Assembly: GCF_016734765.1 (NCBI RefSeq)
Contig: NZ_JAERQE010000002.1
Span: forward strand, 1 to 64,000
Source of the DNA: Microvirga soli
Lineage (GTDB): Bacteria > Pseudomonadota > Alphaproteobacteria > Rhizobiales > Beijerinckiaceae
Length of the DNA stretch: 64,000 nt
Direction of reading: 5' to 3'
Shown: positions 8,454 to 18,035 of the stretch, piece after piece
Numbering within the stretch: the first letter of the stretch is position 1
Layout: the number at the start of each line of letters is the position of its first letter
Notes under the pieces: generated by a model
What the model was told of the DNA's origin: nothing
Databases searched by the model: none
What the model saw: only the letters and a program-made list of their open reading frames with translations
Program-made: the position numbers and the translations under genes

Positions 8454-9443
8454 GTGCCTAGATCCGGAACCCTCTTAAGGCGATGGGCTGACGTGATAGG
8501 AAAACCCAGAATTCTCAAGGCCTTTCGGCTCCTTGCATCCCTCGGCGTCCTTCTGACGCTGTCGAGTGCGCCAAGCCTTGCTCACGGGCATAACCCCATC
8601 GTCGTCGCCTCGAAGGCAGATACCGAAGGCGCCCTGCTGGGCAGCATGATCGCCCTTGTGCTGGAACGGGAAGGAATCCCTGTGGAGACCCGCCTTCAGC
8701 TCGGGCCGACCCAGCTGGTCCGCAACGCGATCCTTCAGGGGGAGATCGACATCTATCCCGAATACACGGGCAACGGGGCGTTCTTTCACGGCCTCGAAAG
8801 TGAACCGGCCTGGAAGGCGCCGGCCTTGGCCCATGAACTGGTTAAGCGCCTAGACGCGGAGCGGCACCGGCTCGCCTGGCTCGACCGCGCTCCCGCCAAC
8901 AACACCTGGCTCATCGCCGTGAGAGGTGATCTCGCCCGGCGCTCCAACCTCGCCACCATGGATGATTTCGCTCAAGCCGTCAGAGCGTCCATGAACCTGC
9001 GGCTGGCGGCCTCCGCCGAGTTTGTCGAGAGTCCGGCGGCGCTCACCTCCTTCGAGACCACCTACGGCTTTCGCTTCCCCCGGGACAGGATCGCGGTTCA
9101 GACCAGCGGCAACACCATGACCACCATGCGGGCGGCGGCGCAGAGCATCGGCGGGGTCAACGCCGCCATGGTCTATGGTACCGACGGAGCCATCGCCACC
9201 CTGGACCTTGTGGTCATGAAGGACACGAAGGGCGCCCAGATCGTCTATGAGCCCGCTCCGGTGGTGAGGGCCCAGGCGCTGGAGCGCTTTCCCAACATCT
9301 CGAAAGCCTTGAACGGGGTCTTCGCCTCGCTCAGCACGGCCAAGCTTCAGGCCCTCAATGCGGAAATCGTGGTCGACGAACGGCCGGCCCGGGATGTGGC
9401 CGAGCGTTACCTGAACCAGCTTCATCGCCGTCCGGGAGGGTAG
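8454..9443 (+). CDS. Osmoprotectant (glycine betaine/choline-type) ABC substrate-binding protein, solitary
   Basis: This 329-residue periplasmic binding protein belongs to the OsmF/ProX family. A GTG start at 8454 follows a good ribosome site (AGAGAGG); the long leader carries a hydrophobic segment (about 24-43) ending in SLAHG. Family motifs are IVVASKADTEGALLG, GEIDIYPEYTGNG, APANNTW, AASAEFVESPAAL and AAMVYGTDGA. It is clearly a paralogue of the binding protein at 14180 and shares most of these motifs. No permease or ATPase lies beside it, so it probably feeds the transporter at 15.1-18.0 kb with a different solute or affinity; this is inference. Confidence 0.88.
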   Translation: MPRSGTLLRRWADVIGKPRILKAFRLLASLGVLLTLSSAPSLAHGHNPIVVASKADTEGALLGSMIALVLEREGIPVETRLQLGPTQLVRNAILQGEIDIYPEYTGNGAFFHGLESEPAWKAPALAHELVKRLDAERHRLAWLDRAPANNTWLIAVRGDLARRSNLATMDDFAQAVRASMNLRLAASAEFVESPAALTSFETTYGFRFPRDRIAVQTSGNTMTTMRAAAQSIGGVNAAMVYGTDGAIATLDLVVMKDTKGAQIVYEPAPVVRAQALERFPNISKALNGVFASLSTAKLQALNAEIVVDERPARDVAERYLNQLHRRPGG

Positions 9444-9553
9444 GTGCCCGTATGCCCTCTTGCGGAAGCCAAGGCTTGTCCTGAATAATCGACGAATGTT
9501 CTCGCGTCTTCTCAGTCATCCTCCCGCCTGCGCGTCTGCCTGGAGCCGCCACC

Positions 9554-10276
9554 ATGCCTAGGCGGCGATCCAGGGCACCCATCCTCATCGTCCTGCACCA
9601 GGAGCATTCGACCCCAGGTCGGGTCGGACGCCTGCTCCTGGAGCGCGGCTATCCCCTCGACATCCGCCGTCCCCGCTTCGGCGATCCGCTGCCGGAGACG
9701 CTGGCAGGGCACGCCGGCGCCGTCGTGTTCGGCGGGCCGATGAGTGCCAACGATCCGGACGATTTCATCAAGCAGGAGATCGACTGGATCGAGGTGCCGC
9801 TCAAGGAGAGCAAGCCTTATCTCGGCCTCTGCCTCGGTGCGCAGATGATGGCCAAGCACCTGGGCGCGGGCGTCTGGGCGCATCCCGAAGGCCGGGCCGA
9901 GATCGGCTATTACCCGCTTGTGCCGACACAGGCGGGCGAAGCCTTGAGCACCGATTGGGGCGTGCCCTGGCCGAGCCATGTCTATCATTGGCACCGGGAG
10001 GGGTTCGACTGCCCTGCGGGTGCCGAGACGCTTGCCACCGGCGACGACTTCCCGACGCAGGCGATCCGGGTGGGCGAGAAGGCCTTCGGCCTCCAGTTCC
10101 ACCCGGAGGTCACCCACGCCATGCTCTGCCGCTGGACCGTGGTCGCCGAGGAGCGCCTGTGCATGCCGGGTGCCCAGGACCGGATCCGCCAGCTCGAAGG
10201 CCGCTACCAGCACGACCCGCATGTCTCCCGCTGGCTCGACCGCTTCCTGGATCACTGGCTCGACGAGAGGCGCTAG
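9554..10276 (+). CDS. Class I glutamine amidotransferase domain protein
   Basis: The 240-residue cytosolic protein has the glutaminase triad: nucleophile C93 in GLCLGAQ, with H183 and E185 in LQFHPEVTH. It resembles the GMP-synthase-like stand-alone amidotransferases (GuaA N-terminal fold) that release ammonia from glutamine or act as gamma-glutamyl hydrolases. No synthetase domain or partner gene is adjacent, so the acceptor is unknown. It is followed after 9 bases by the acetyltransferase gene and is probably co-transcribed with it. Confidence 0.87.
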   Translation: MPRRRSRAPILIVLHQEHSTPGRVGRLLLERGYPLDIRRPRFGDPLPETLAGHAGAVVFGGPMSANDPDDFIKQEIDWIEVPLKESKPYLGLCLGAQMMAKHLGAGVWAHPEGRAEIGYYPLVPTQAGEALSTDWGVPWPSHVYHWHREGFDCPAGAETLATGDDFPTQAIRVGEKAFGLQFHPEVTHAMLCRWTVVAEERLCMPGAQDRIRQLEGRYQHDPHVSRWLDRFLDHWLDERR

Positions 10277-10285
10277 GAGCCATTC

Positions 10286-10798
10286 ATGACGCCTCCCGTT
10301 CCGACCAGTGAGCGCCTGTGCTTCCATCCTTGGGAGGCGGAAGACTTCCCACTGTTCGCATCACTCCACAGCGACCCTGAGGTGCAGCATTTCCTGCAGA
10401 TGGGCGATCCGCCGTGGGACGACGCGTATCTTCGGGCCAAGTTCGAGAGCTTCCGGGCCGATTATACGAATAACGGTTGGACCAAGTTCAAGGTCACCGA
10501 CCGGCAAGGGGCATTTCTCGGCCGTGCCGGTTTCGGCTGGTTTCCGGAAACCGATGAACTCGAACTCGGCTACACCTTCAAGCGCCATCTCTGGGGCCAT
10601 GGCCATGCGACCGAGGCGGCTTGCGCGCTGCTCGACTGGATCTACAGGGCCAAGCCCGTCGATCATGTCATCGGCTTTGCGGTGGCCGAGCATGCAGCCT
10701 CGCGCCGGGTGCTCGAAAAGGCCGGGATGTCGTTTGCCGGCATCAGGGATGTCGATGGCATCCCCAACGCCTTCTATCGTCACGACCGTCCGATCTAA
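10286..10798 (+). CDS. GNAT-family N-acetyltransferase (RimJ/RimL type)
   Basis: The 170-residue protein follows a strong AGGAG site just upstream of ATG 10286. It shows RimJ/L-type features: TSERLCFHPWEAEDFPLF at the start, ELGYTFKRHLWGHGHATEAA (the acetyl-CoA pyrophosphate-binding region) and AEHAASRRVLEKAGMSFAG near the end. Members acetylate ribosomal-protein termini, antibiotics or small amines; the substrate cannot be read from sequence. It converges on the regulator gene at 10811 with a 12-base gap. Confidence 0.87.
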   Translation: MTPPVPTSERLCFHPWEAEDFPLFASLHSDPEVQHFLQMGDPPWDDAYLRAKFESFRADYTNNGWTKFKVTDRQGAFLGRAGFGWFPETDELELGYTFKRHLWGHGHATEAACALLDWIYRAKPVDHVIGFAVAEHAASRRVLEKAGMSFAGIRDVDGIPNAFYRHDRPI

Positions 10799-10810
10799 GG
10801 CGCTTCGGCC

Positions 10811-12244
10811 TCATGTCGCATCGAACTCGAAAGGCGACACGCCGCGCTTCATCTCGTCCACGATCAGCGCATGCATCAGGGGAGGCGCGGCGCGTTGCGG
10901 GCAGGCGACGCGGTCGCACAGGCGGCAGTTGATGCCGATGGGCGTGGCTTCGGCGGAGGACAGGTCGAGGCCGCGCGCATAAACGAGGCGGTTGGCATAT
11001 TTCAGCTCGCAGCCCAGTCCCACCACGAAGCGCGGATCGGGCGCGCCCCAGGGGTTGAAGGCGCGCTTGACCGTGCGCGCCATGGAGAACCAGCGCGAGC
11101 CGTCCGGCAGCTCGACGATCTGGGTCGCCACCTGGCCTGGCGTGCGGAACGTGGAGTGCAGGTTCCAGAGCGGGCAGGTGCCGCCGAACTGCGAGAAGGG
11201 AAAGCGGCCGGACGAGAAGCGCTTCGACACGTTGCCGGCCGAATCCACCCGCACCAGGAAGAAGGGAATGCCCCGCGCTCCGGGGCGTGCGAGCGTCGTC
11301 AGGCGGTGCGCCACCTGCTCGAAGCTCGCACCATAGCGGGCGCCCAGCACCTCCACGTCGTAGCCTAACGCCTCCGCGGCCGCGTGGAACTTCGCATAGG
11401 GCATCATCAGGGCGCCGGCGAAGTAATTGCCGAACGAGACCCGCAGCAGCCGTCGGGCCGGGCCGTCCGCCGGCTCCAAGCGCGCGGCGAGCGCATCGAT
11501 GGTCTCGCGCATTTCGGCGAAGGCCAATTGATAGGCGGCCTGGAAGGTCCTGCCGGAAGGGTCTACCAGTTCGGAGATCAGGAGCTGGCGCCGGTGATGG
11601 TCGTAGCGGCGCAGGGCATCCGGCATCACGTCGATGGGCATCACCCGCACCCGGATGCCGTGCCGGGCGTGCAGGCGCTCGCCGATGGCAAAGAACAGGT
11701 CGTGCCCGCTCGATGCGAGTTCCGAGGCCAGGGCCTCGGCCGCCTCGTCCAGCTCCGGAAAATGGTTCTTGGCCTCGTGGATCAGCTCCCGCACCCGGTC
11801 GACCGGGTTGACCTGCGGGGCGTCCTCGGCCCGGTCGCGGTCGTTGAGATTGGGCGTCACCGCCTCCCGGGCGCCGCGCATGGCCTGATAGGCGCGGTAG
11901 AGGCGGTTGATGGCATCCACCAGGGATGGCGCGCTCTCCACGGTCTCGCGCAGCTCGAGCCGGGCCACCGGCGTCGACCGGAACAGCGGATCGGCAAAAA
12001 CCTCCTCCAGCTCCGTGACCGTGCGTCCGTGATCGTCGTTGGCGAATTCGCGCGGGTCCAGCTGGTAGGCATGGGCGAGGCGGATGAGCACCTGCGCGGT
12101 GATCGGGCGCTGGTTGCGCTCCATCAGGTTCAGGTAGCTCGGTGAGAGCCCGAGCTCCTCGGCCATACGGGACTGGCTCAGGTTGAGGTCCCGCCGCAAA
12201 CGCTTCAGGCGGGGGCCGACGAAAAGCTTTCTGCTCTCATCCAT
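10811..12244 (-). CDS. ScfR/RamB-type transcriptional regulator (XRE helix-turn-helix plus degenerate IrrE-like domain)
   Basis: The 477-residue regulator has an XRE-type helix-turn-helix (about 10-65: LNLSQSRMAEELGLSPSYLN), a central ImmA/IrrE-like domain (about 150-290) and a Cys-rich end (INCRLCDRVACPQRA) typical of short-chain fatty-acyl regulators. Where active IrrE peptidases have HExxH, this protein reads QAAYQLAFAE, so proteolysis is unlikely and the domain probably binds an acyl-CoA-type effector. It is divergent from aceA. In Corynebacterium the relative RamB controls glyoxylate-cycle genes, so control of aceA and of its own gene is a good inference. Confidence 0.88.
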   Translation of the reverse strand: MDESRKLFVGPRLKRLRRDLNLSQSRMAEELGLSPSYLNLMERNQRPITAQVLIRLAHAYQLDPREFANDDHGRTVTELEEVFADPLFRSTPVARLELRETVESAPSLVDAINRLYRAYQAMRGAREAVTPNLNDRDRAEDAPQVNPVDRVRELIHEAKNHFPELDEAAEALASELASSGHDLFFAIGERLHARHGIRVRVMPIDVMPDALRRYDHHRRQLLISELVDPSGRTFQAAYQLAFAEMRETIDALAARLEPADGPARRLLRVSFGNYFAGALMMPYAKFHAAAEALGYDVEVLGARYGASFEQVAHRLTTLARPGARGIPFFLVRVDSAGNVSKRFSSGRFPFSQFGGTCPLWNLHSTFRTPGQVATQIVELPDGSRWFSMARTVKRAFNPWGAPDPRFVVGLGCELKYANRLVYARGLDLSSAEATPIGINCRLCDRVACPQRAAPPLMHALIVDEMKRGVSPFEFDAT

Positions 12245-12245
12245 G

Positions 12246-12263
12246 TTGTAAATCTTTTTACAA
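12246..12263. promoter_or_regulatory. Candidate operator between the ScfR-type regulator and aceA
   Basis: A perfect palindrome TTGTAAA-TCTT-TTTACAA starts two bases before the regulator's start codon, on the side facing aceA. More half-sites lie in the same intergenic space: TTTACA at 12265-12270 and 12290-12295, and TGTAAA at 12413-12418, 16 bases before the aceA start. The clustering suggests a binding site for the adjacent XRE-type regulator, with autoregulation at the palindrome and control of aceA at the distal site. The binding protein is inferred from position only. Confidence 0.55.
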
Positions 12264-12433
12264 GTTTACAGGAGGTGGTTTGTCATAGCTTTACAGGGCC
12301 ACTTTTCTTCGCAATTCCATCGTTGAAACAAAAGCTTCTTCAAGGATTATTAGAGGAACGCACCCTGCTGCATTGCATCAATACTGGCCTGCAGGGGAGT
12401 TTTGTCAAGGAATGTAAAACAGAAGGATAAGCC

Positions 12434-13753
<1,320 letters not shown>

Positions 13754-13794
13754 ACTTCAACATCCCCAAACCTTTGCACCAACGGAGAACGGCA

Positions 13795-14004
13795 ATGAAT
13801 ACATCACGTTTCTGGGTTGTCGGCGGCGAGTACACCTCCTGCGACTGCGAAAAGATCGTCCAGGGCACCGAACGGGTCGTCGGCCCCTTCGAGAGCCGCC
13901 ATGAGGCCGAGCGCACCTGGCGCACTCTCTCCGAGGATCACCGGCCGCAGGCCCAGGTCCGCTTCACCATCGCCCAGGAGCCCCCGTCGGTCCTGAGCGC
14001 CTAA
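13795..14004 (+). CDS. DUF4170-family small protein
   Basis: The 69-residue protein has a GGAGAA ribosome site before ATG 13795. Sequence MNTSRFWVVGGEYTSCDC followed by GPFESRHEAERTWRTLSE matches the small DUF4170 family found widely in alphaproteobacteria, whose function is unknown. It lies 41 bases after aceA on the same strand and before a terminator-like hairpin, so it is probably the last gene of the aceA transcript. Confidence 0.8.
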   Translation: MNTSRFWVVGGEYTSCDCEKIVQGTERVVGPFESRHEAERTWRTLSEDHRPQAQVRFTIAQEPPSVLSA

Positions 14005-14035
14005 AGAGGCCACTGGAGGCGCTCATGGCCACCCT

Positions 14036-14069
14036 GCCGGAGGATGATGTCCTCCGGCGGGATCTTTTG
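14036..14069 (+). terminator. Rho-independent terminator after aceA-DUF4170
   Basis: Perfect 9-base arms GCCGGAGGA (14036-14044) and TCCTCCGGC (14050-14058) enclose a 5-base loop and are followed by a short T run (GATCTTTTGT). It closes the aceA transcript before the osmoprotectant operon. Confidence 0.75.
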
Positions 14070-14179
14070 TGAAAACACGAAGTTTTTATCCTCCCGCTGC
14101 AATCTTCTTGAGACCCCCTCTGCCTAAATCGCCGAACTGTCCTAAAAACAGCCGGGCAAGGATTTCCAAGGGGTTGCAC

Positions 14180-15094
14180 ATGAAGACCGTCCTAAAGTCG
14201 CTCGCATTCGCCGCCGGCCTGGGGCTGGCTGCGATGGGTGCCGCCAGGGCCGATGTGGTCGTCTCGTCCAAGATCGACACGGAAGGCTCCGTTCTCGGCA
14301 ACATCATCCTGCTCGCTCTCGACGCCAACGGGATCAAGACCCAGGACCGGATCCAGCTCGGGGCAACCCCGGTGGTGCGCAAGGCGCTCACGGCGGGCGA
14401 GATCGACATCTACCCCGAATATACCGGCAATGCGGGCTTCTTCTTCAACAAGGGGGACGACCCCGTGTGGAAGGATGCCGCCAAGGGCTTCGAGACCGCC
14501 AAGAAGCTCGATTACGACGCCAACAAGATCGTCTGGCTCGATCCGTCGCCGGCCAACAACACCTGGGCCATCGCCCTGCGCAAGGAAGTGGCCGACGCCA
14601 ACAAGCTCAAGACCATGTCCGATTTCGGCCAGTGGGTCGCCAAGGGCGGCAAGGTGGTGCTTGCAGCCTCCGCCGAGTTCGTGAACTCGGAAGCGGCCCT
14701 GCCGGCCTTCCAGAAGACTTACGAGTTCCGCATGAAGCCCGAGCAGCTCATCGTGCTCTCCGGCGGCGACACGGCAGCCACCATCAAGGCGGCGGCCGAG
14801 CAGACCAACGGGGCCAACGCCGCCATGGTCTATGGCACCGACGGCGGCATCGCTCCCTCCGGTTTGGTGGTACTGGCGGACGACAAGAACGTGCAGCCCG
14901 TCTATGCGCCGGCTCCCATCGTGCGCGAAGCGGCTCTGAAGGAGAACCCGAAGATCGCCGAGATCCTGAAGCCCATCTTCGCTTCCCTCGATCTCACCAC
15001 CCTCCAGGGGCTCAATGCCCGCGTGCAGGTCGGCGGCGAACCGGGAAAGACGGTGGCGATGGATTACCTGAAGTCCAAGGGCTTTCTGAAGTAA
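14180..15094 (+). CDS. osmF: Osmoprotectant ABC transporter substrate-binding protein (OsmF-like)
   Basis: The 304-residue periplasmic protein has a clear signal peptide (about 1-24, cut after ARA); ATG 14180 follows AAGGGG. It shares with the 8454 protein DTEGSVLGNI, EIDIYPEYTGNAG, SPANNTW, AASAEFVNSEAAL and AAMVYGTDGG. OsmF/ProX proteins bind glycine betaine, choline or similar solutes and deliver them to a YehW/YehY-type permease pair, and exactly those genes follow. It should be the first gene of the operon running to at least 20.8 kb. The true ligand is not determined by sequence. Confidence 0.9.
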   Translation: MKTVLKSLAFAAGLGLAAMGAARADVVVSSKIDTEGSVLGNIILLALDANGIKTQDRIQLGATPVVRKALTAGEIDIYPEYTGNAGFFFNKGDDPVWKDAAKGFETAKKLDYDANKIVWLDPSPANNTWAIALRKEVADANKLKTMSDFGQWVAKGGKVVLAASAEFVNSEAALPAFQKTYEFRMKPEQLIVLSGGDTAATIKAAAEQTNGANAAMVYGTDGGIAPSGLVVLADDKNVQPVYAPAPIVREAALKENPKIAEILKPIFASLDLTTLQGLNARVQVGGEPGKTVAMDYLKSKGFLK

Positions 15095-15145
15095 CCTGAC
15101 GGGTCGATTCGAAGGTCGAGCTGCACGACGAAGGCCGGACGCTTT

Positions 15146-16348
15146 GTGACGACGATTTCCTCCCGAACCACTGCGCCCGGCATGCCCACCTTGCGCCCCA
15201 CCTTGCATCTGGACCGGCTCGGGAGCGTGATCGCCGGGCTCATCGCTCTTGCGCTGTTCGCAAGTCCCTTCGTCACCTATCGGGCCAACCGCATCGTCTC
15301 GGGCGAAGGGCGCCTGCTCGTCGATGCTCTGCCGCCCGCAGGCGCTCTCGTCACCATCGCGGTGGTGCTCGGCGTTGCGCTCTGCGCCGCGCTGGCTCGC
15401 AAGCCTCTCGTCCGGCTGGCCGCGGCCTCTCTCGGATTGTGCGTGATCTTTCCGGCCGTCGGATTCTCCGCCGGCTTCGTCACGCCGGCCGGCAACACCT
15501 TCGCCCGCGTGTCGCCCGCCATCGGCTTCTGGCTTCTCGCTCTGGCCTTCGCGCTCCTGGCTACTGACGCGCTGACACGCCTGCGATTGGGGCCTTGGGG
15601 GCGGCTTGCGGCCTTGAGCATCGCGGCAGGCGCGCTGGCGCTTCTGCTCCTGTCGGGAGCCTGGAACGATCTCTCCCTGATGAAGGAGTACGCGAACCGG
15701 GCGGAGAGCTTCTGGCGCGAGGCGCGCCAGCATCTGTGGCTCGCCCTCGGGTCGATGGGGGCTGCCTGTCTCGTGGGCTTGCCGCTGGGCCTGGCAAGCC
15801 ATCGCGTTCCCGCCTTGCGCAATGCGATCCTGCAGGGGCTCGGCATCGTGCAGACGATCCCGAGCATCGCGCTCTTCGGCATCCTGATCGCGCCGCTCGG
15901 GTACCTCGCGGCAAACGTGCCGCTCGCCGCAGCGCTGGGCATCCGAGGCATCGGCGCGGCGCCTGCCTTCATCGCGCTTTTTCTCTATTCCCTGCTGCCG
16001 GTGGTGGCCAACACCATGGCAGGTTTGAGCCAGGTGCCGGCCGATGTGATCGAGGCCGCGCGCGGCATGGGCCTGTCGCCGCGTCAGCGTCTCGCGCAGA
16101 TCGAGCTGCCGCTGGCGTTTCCCGTGATTCTCGCCGGCATCCGCATCGTGCTGGTGCAGAACTTAGGCTTGGCCACGATTGCTGCGCTGATCGGGGGCGG
16201 GGGCTTCGGCACCTTCGTGTTCCAGGGCATCGGCCAGACGGCCATCGACCTGGTGCTGCTGGGGGCCATTCCGACCGTGGCCCTGTCCTTTGCGGCCGCC
16301 ATCATTCTCGATGCGATCATCGATCTCACACGACGGGGCGCGGCATGA
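15146..16348 (+). CDS. Osmoprotectant ABC transporter permease (YehY-like)
   Basis: The 400-residue inner-membrane protein starts with GTG at 15146. The N-terminal half adds several membrane helices (from about 25 to 180) to the core permease domain (about 200-395), as in YehY. The ABC-coupling loop reads VIEAARGMGLSPRQRLAQIELPLA (EAA motif). It pairs with the shorter permease at 17280 to make the membrane channel. Its stop overlaps the ATPase start in an ATGA. Confidence 0.9.
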   Translation: MTTISSRTTAPGMPTLRPTLHLDRLGSVIAGLIALALFASPFVTYRANRIVSGEGRLLVDALPPAGALVTIAVVLGVALCAALARKPLVRLAAASLGLCVIFPAVGFSAGFVTPAGNTFARVSPAIGFWLLALAFALLATDALTRLRLGPWGRLAALSIAAGALALLLLSGAWNDLSLMKEYANRAESFWREARQHLWLALGSMGAACLVGLPLGLASHRVPALRNAILQGLGIVQTIPSIALFGILIAPLGYLAANVPLAAALGIRGIGAAPAFIALFLYSLLPVVANTMAGLSQVPADVIEAARGMGLSPRQRLAQIELPLAFPVILAGIRIVLVQNLGLATIAALIGGGGFGTFVFQGIGQTAIDLVLLGAIPTVALSFAAAIILDAIIDLTRRGAA

Positions 16349-17283
16349 TCGAGATCGAGCATCTCAGCAAGCGCTACGGTGACAACATCGTCGTCGACGA
16401 CGTGTCCTTCACGATTGGCGAGGGTGAGATCGCGGTCGTCGTCGGCACCTCGGGCGCCGGCAAGTCGACCCTGCTGCGCATGATCAACCGGCTCGTCGCG
16501 CCAAGTGCGGGTCGCGTTCTCATTGATGGGCAGGATACGACAACCATCCCGGAGGACGAGCTTCGACATCGCATCGGCTATGTCATCCAAGGCTATGGCT
16601 TGTTCCCGCACCGTACCGTCGCCGAGAACATCGCCACCGTCCCGCGCCTTCTCGGCTGGGACAAAAAGCGCATCGCCACCCGGGTCGAGGAACTGCTCGA
16701 CCTGTTCCAACTCGATCCGGGCGAGTTTGCCCGAAAGTTTCCGCATCAATTGTCCGGCGGACAGCAGCAGCGCGTGGGTGTCGCCCGGGCGCTCGCCGCA
16801 AAGCCCGCGCTTCTCCTGATGGACGAGCCGTTCGGATCGCTCGATCCCGTCATTCGCGGCAAGGCGCAGGACGATCTTCTGGCGATCCAGCGCCGGCTCG
16901 GCACCACCATCGTGCTCGTCACGCACGACATGAACGAGGCCTTCCATCTGGGTGATCGCATCGCCGTCATGGATCAGGCGCGGCTGCTGCAATACGCAAA
17001 GCCTGCCGATCTGCTGACCCATCCGGCGGAAGCCTTCGTCGAACAGCTCGTGGGAACAGCGGAGCGGCCTTTCCGCCTCCTGTCCCTCATGACGGTGCAG
17101 GATGCGATGGAGCCCGGCCACGCCGATGGAGAACCGATCACCGTCTCGGCGACCTTACGCGATGCGCTGGCGCAGTTGATCTGGCGCGGCAGGCCCGTGC
17201 TTCCTGTTGCCGATGCATCGGGCGCTCCCATCGGGCGCATCAGCGTCGACGGCATTCTCAAGCATGGACGGCCGCTCGCATGA
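16345..17283 (+). CDS. Osmoprotectant ABC transporter ATPase (YehX/OpuCA-like) with CBS region
   Basis: The 312-residue ATPase drives the transporter. Walker A is GTSGAGKST, the signature LSGGQQQRVGVARAL, Walker B LLLMDEPFGSLDP and the switch His is in VTHDMNEAF. After the ATPase core (about 1-240) a C-terminal stretch (TVQDAME, GRPVLPVADASGAPIGRIS) looks like a CBS-type module, as in OpuCA/ProV relatives, where it can sense ionic strength. Start ATG overlaps the upstream permease stop (ATGA) and its own stop overlaps the next permease the same way. Confidence 0.93.
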   Translation: MIEIEHLSKRYGDNIVVDDVSFTIGEGEIAVVVGTSGAGKSTLLRMINRLVAPSAGRVLIDGQDTTTIPEDELRHRIGYVIQGYGLFPHRTVAENIATVPRLLGWDKKRIATRVEELLDLFQLDPGEFARKFPHQLSGGQQQRVGVARALAAKPALLLMDEPFGSLDPVIRGKAQDDLLAIQRRLGTTIVLVTHDMNEAFHLGDRIAVMDQARLLQYAKPADLLTHPAEAFVEQLVGTAERPFRLLSLMTVQDAMEPGHADGEPITVSATLRDALAQLIWRGRPVLPVADASGAPIGRISVDGILKHGRPLA

Positions 17284-18035
17284 GCGTGCGCGCCGTCATC
17301 CTGCGCGCCGCGGCGCTGCTCCTGCTCGTCGCCTTTGTGACGGCGCCGCAGCTCTTCGCCTTCGCATTCGCGCCGCTCACCGCCAACAATGCGCCGGCGA
17401 TCTACAACCAGGGCAGCCTGCTCGCTCTCACCCTGTCGCACCTGCGCATCGTGGCCCTGGCGACGCTTGCCAGCACGGTCCTGGCCGTTGCGCTCGGCAT
17501 CTTCGTCACGCGGCCCAAGGGCCGTGAGTTCCTGCCGCTGTCGCGCAGCCTCGTGAATATCGGCCAGACCTTCCCGCCCATCGCCGTGCTGGCCATTGCG
17601 GTGCCGCTTGTGGGTTTCGGTGAAAAGCCCACCTTCATCGCGCTTTTTCTCTACGGGCTCCTGCCGATCTTCGAGAACACCCTGGCCGGCCTGACGGGCG
17701 TGTCACCCCGGACACTCGAGGCCGCCAAGGGCATGGGGATGAATGCCCGCCAGCGCCTGTGGCAGGTGGAGCTGCCGCTCGCCCTGCCGGTGATCCTCGC
17801 CGGCATCCGCCTCTCGGTAATCATCAGCCTCGGGACCGCCACCATCGGCTCCACCGTGGCGGCCAAGGGGTTGGGCGAGGTCATCATCGCGGGCCTTCAA
17901 TCCAACAACGTGGCGTTCATTCTCCAGGGCGGATTGGTGGTTGCCTTGCTGGCGGTTCTGATCCACGACGGGCTCGGACTGGTCGAGCGGGCCGCTGCGA
18001 GGCGACTTGGCCGCCCCCTGGACGGGACTGCATGA
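17280..18035 (+). CDS. Osmoprotectant ABC transporter permease (YehW-like)
   Basis: The 251-residue core permease has about six membrane helices and the EAA loop TLEAAKGMGMNARQRLWQVE. It completes the transporter together with the longer permease. It begins inside the ATPase stop (ATGA at 17280) and its own stop overlaps the heme oxygenase start in the same way at 18032-18035, so translation of the transporter and of the light-sensing genes is coupled. Confidence 0.92.
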   Translation: MSVRAVILRAAALLLLVAFVTAPQLFAFAFAPLTANNAPAIYNQGSLLALTLSHLRIVALATLASTVLAVALGIFVTRPKGREFLPLSRSLVNIGQTFPPIAVLAIAVPLVGFGEKPTFIALFLYGLLPIFENTLAGLTGVSPRTLEAAKGMGMNARQRLWQVELPLALPVILAGIRLSVIISLGTATIGSTVAAKGLGEVIIAGLQSNNVAFILQGGLVVALLAVLIHDGLGLVERAAARRLGRPLDGTA

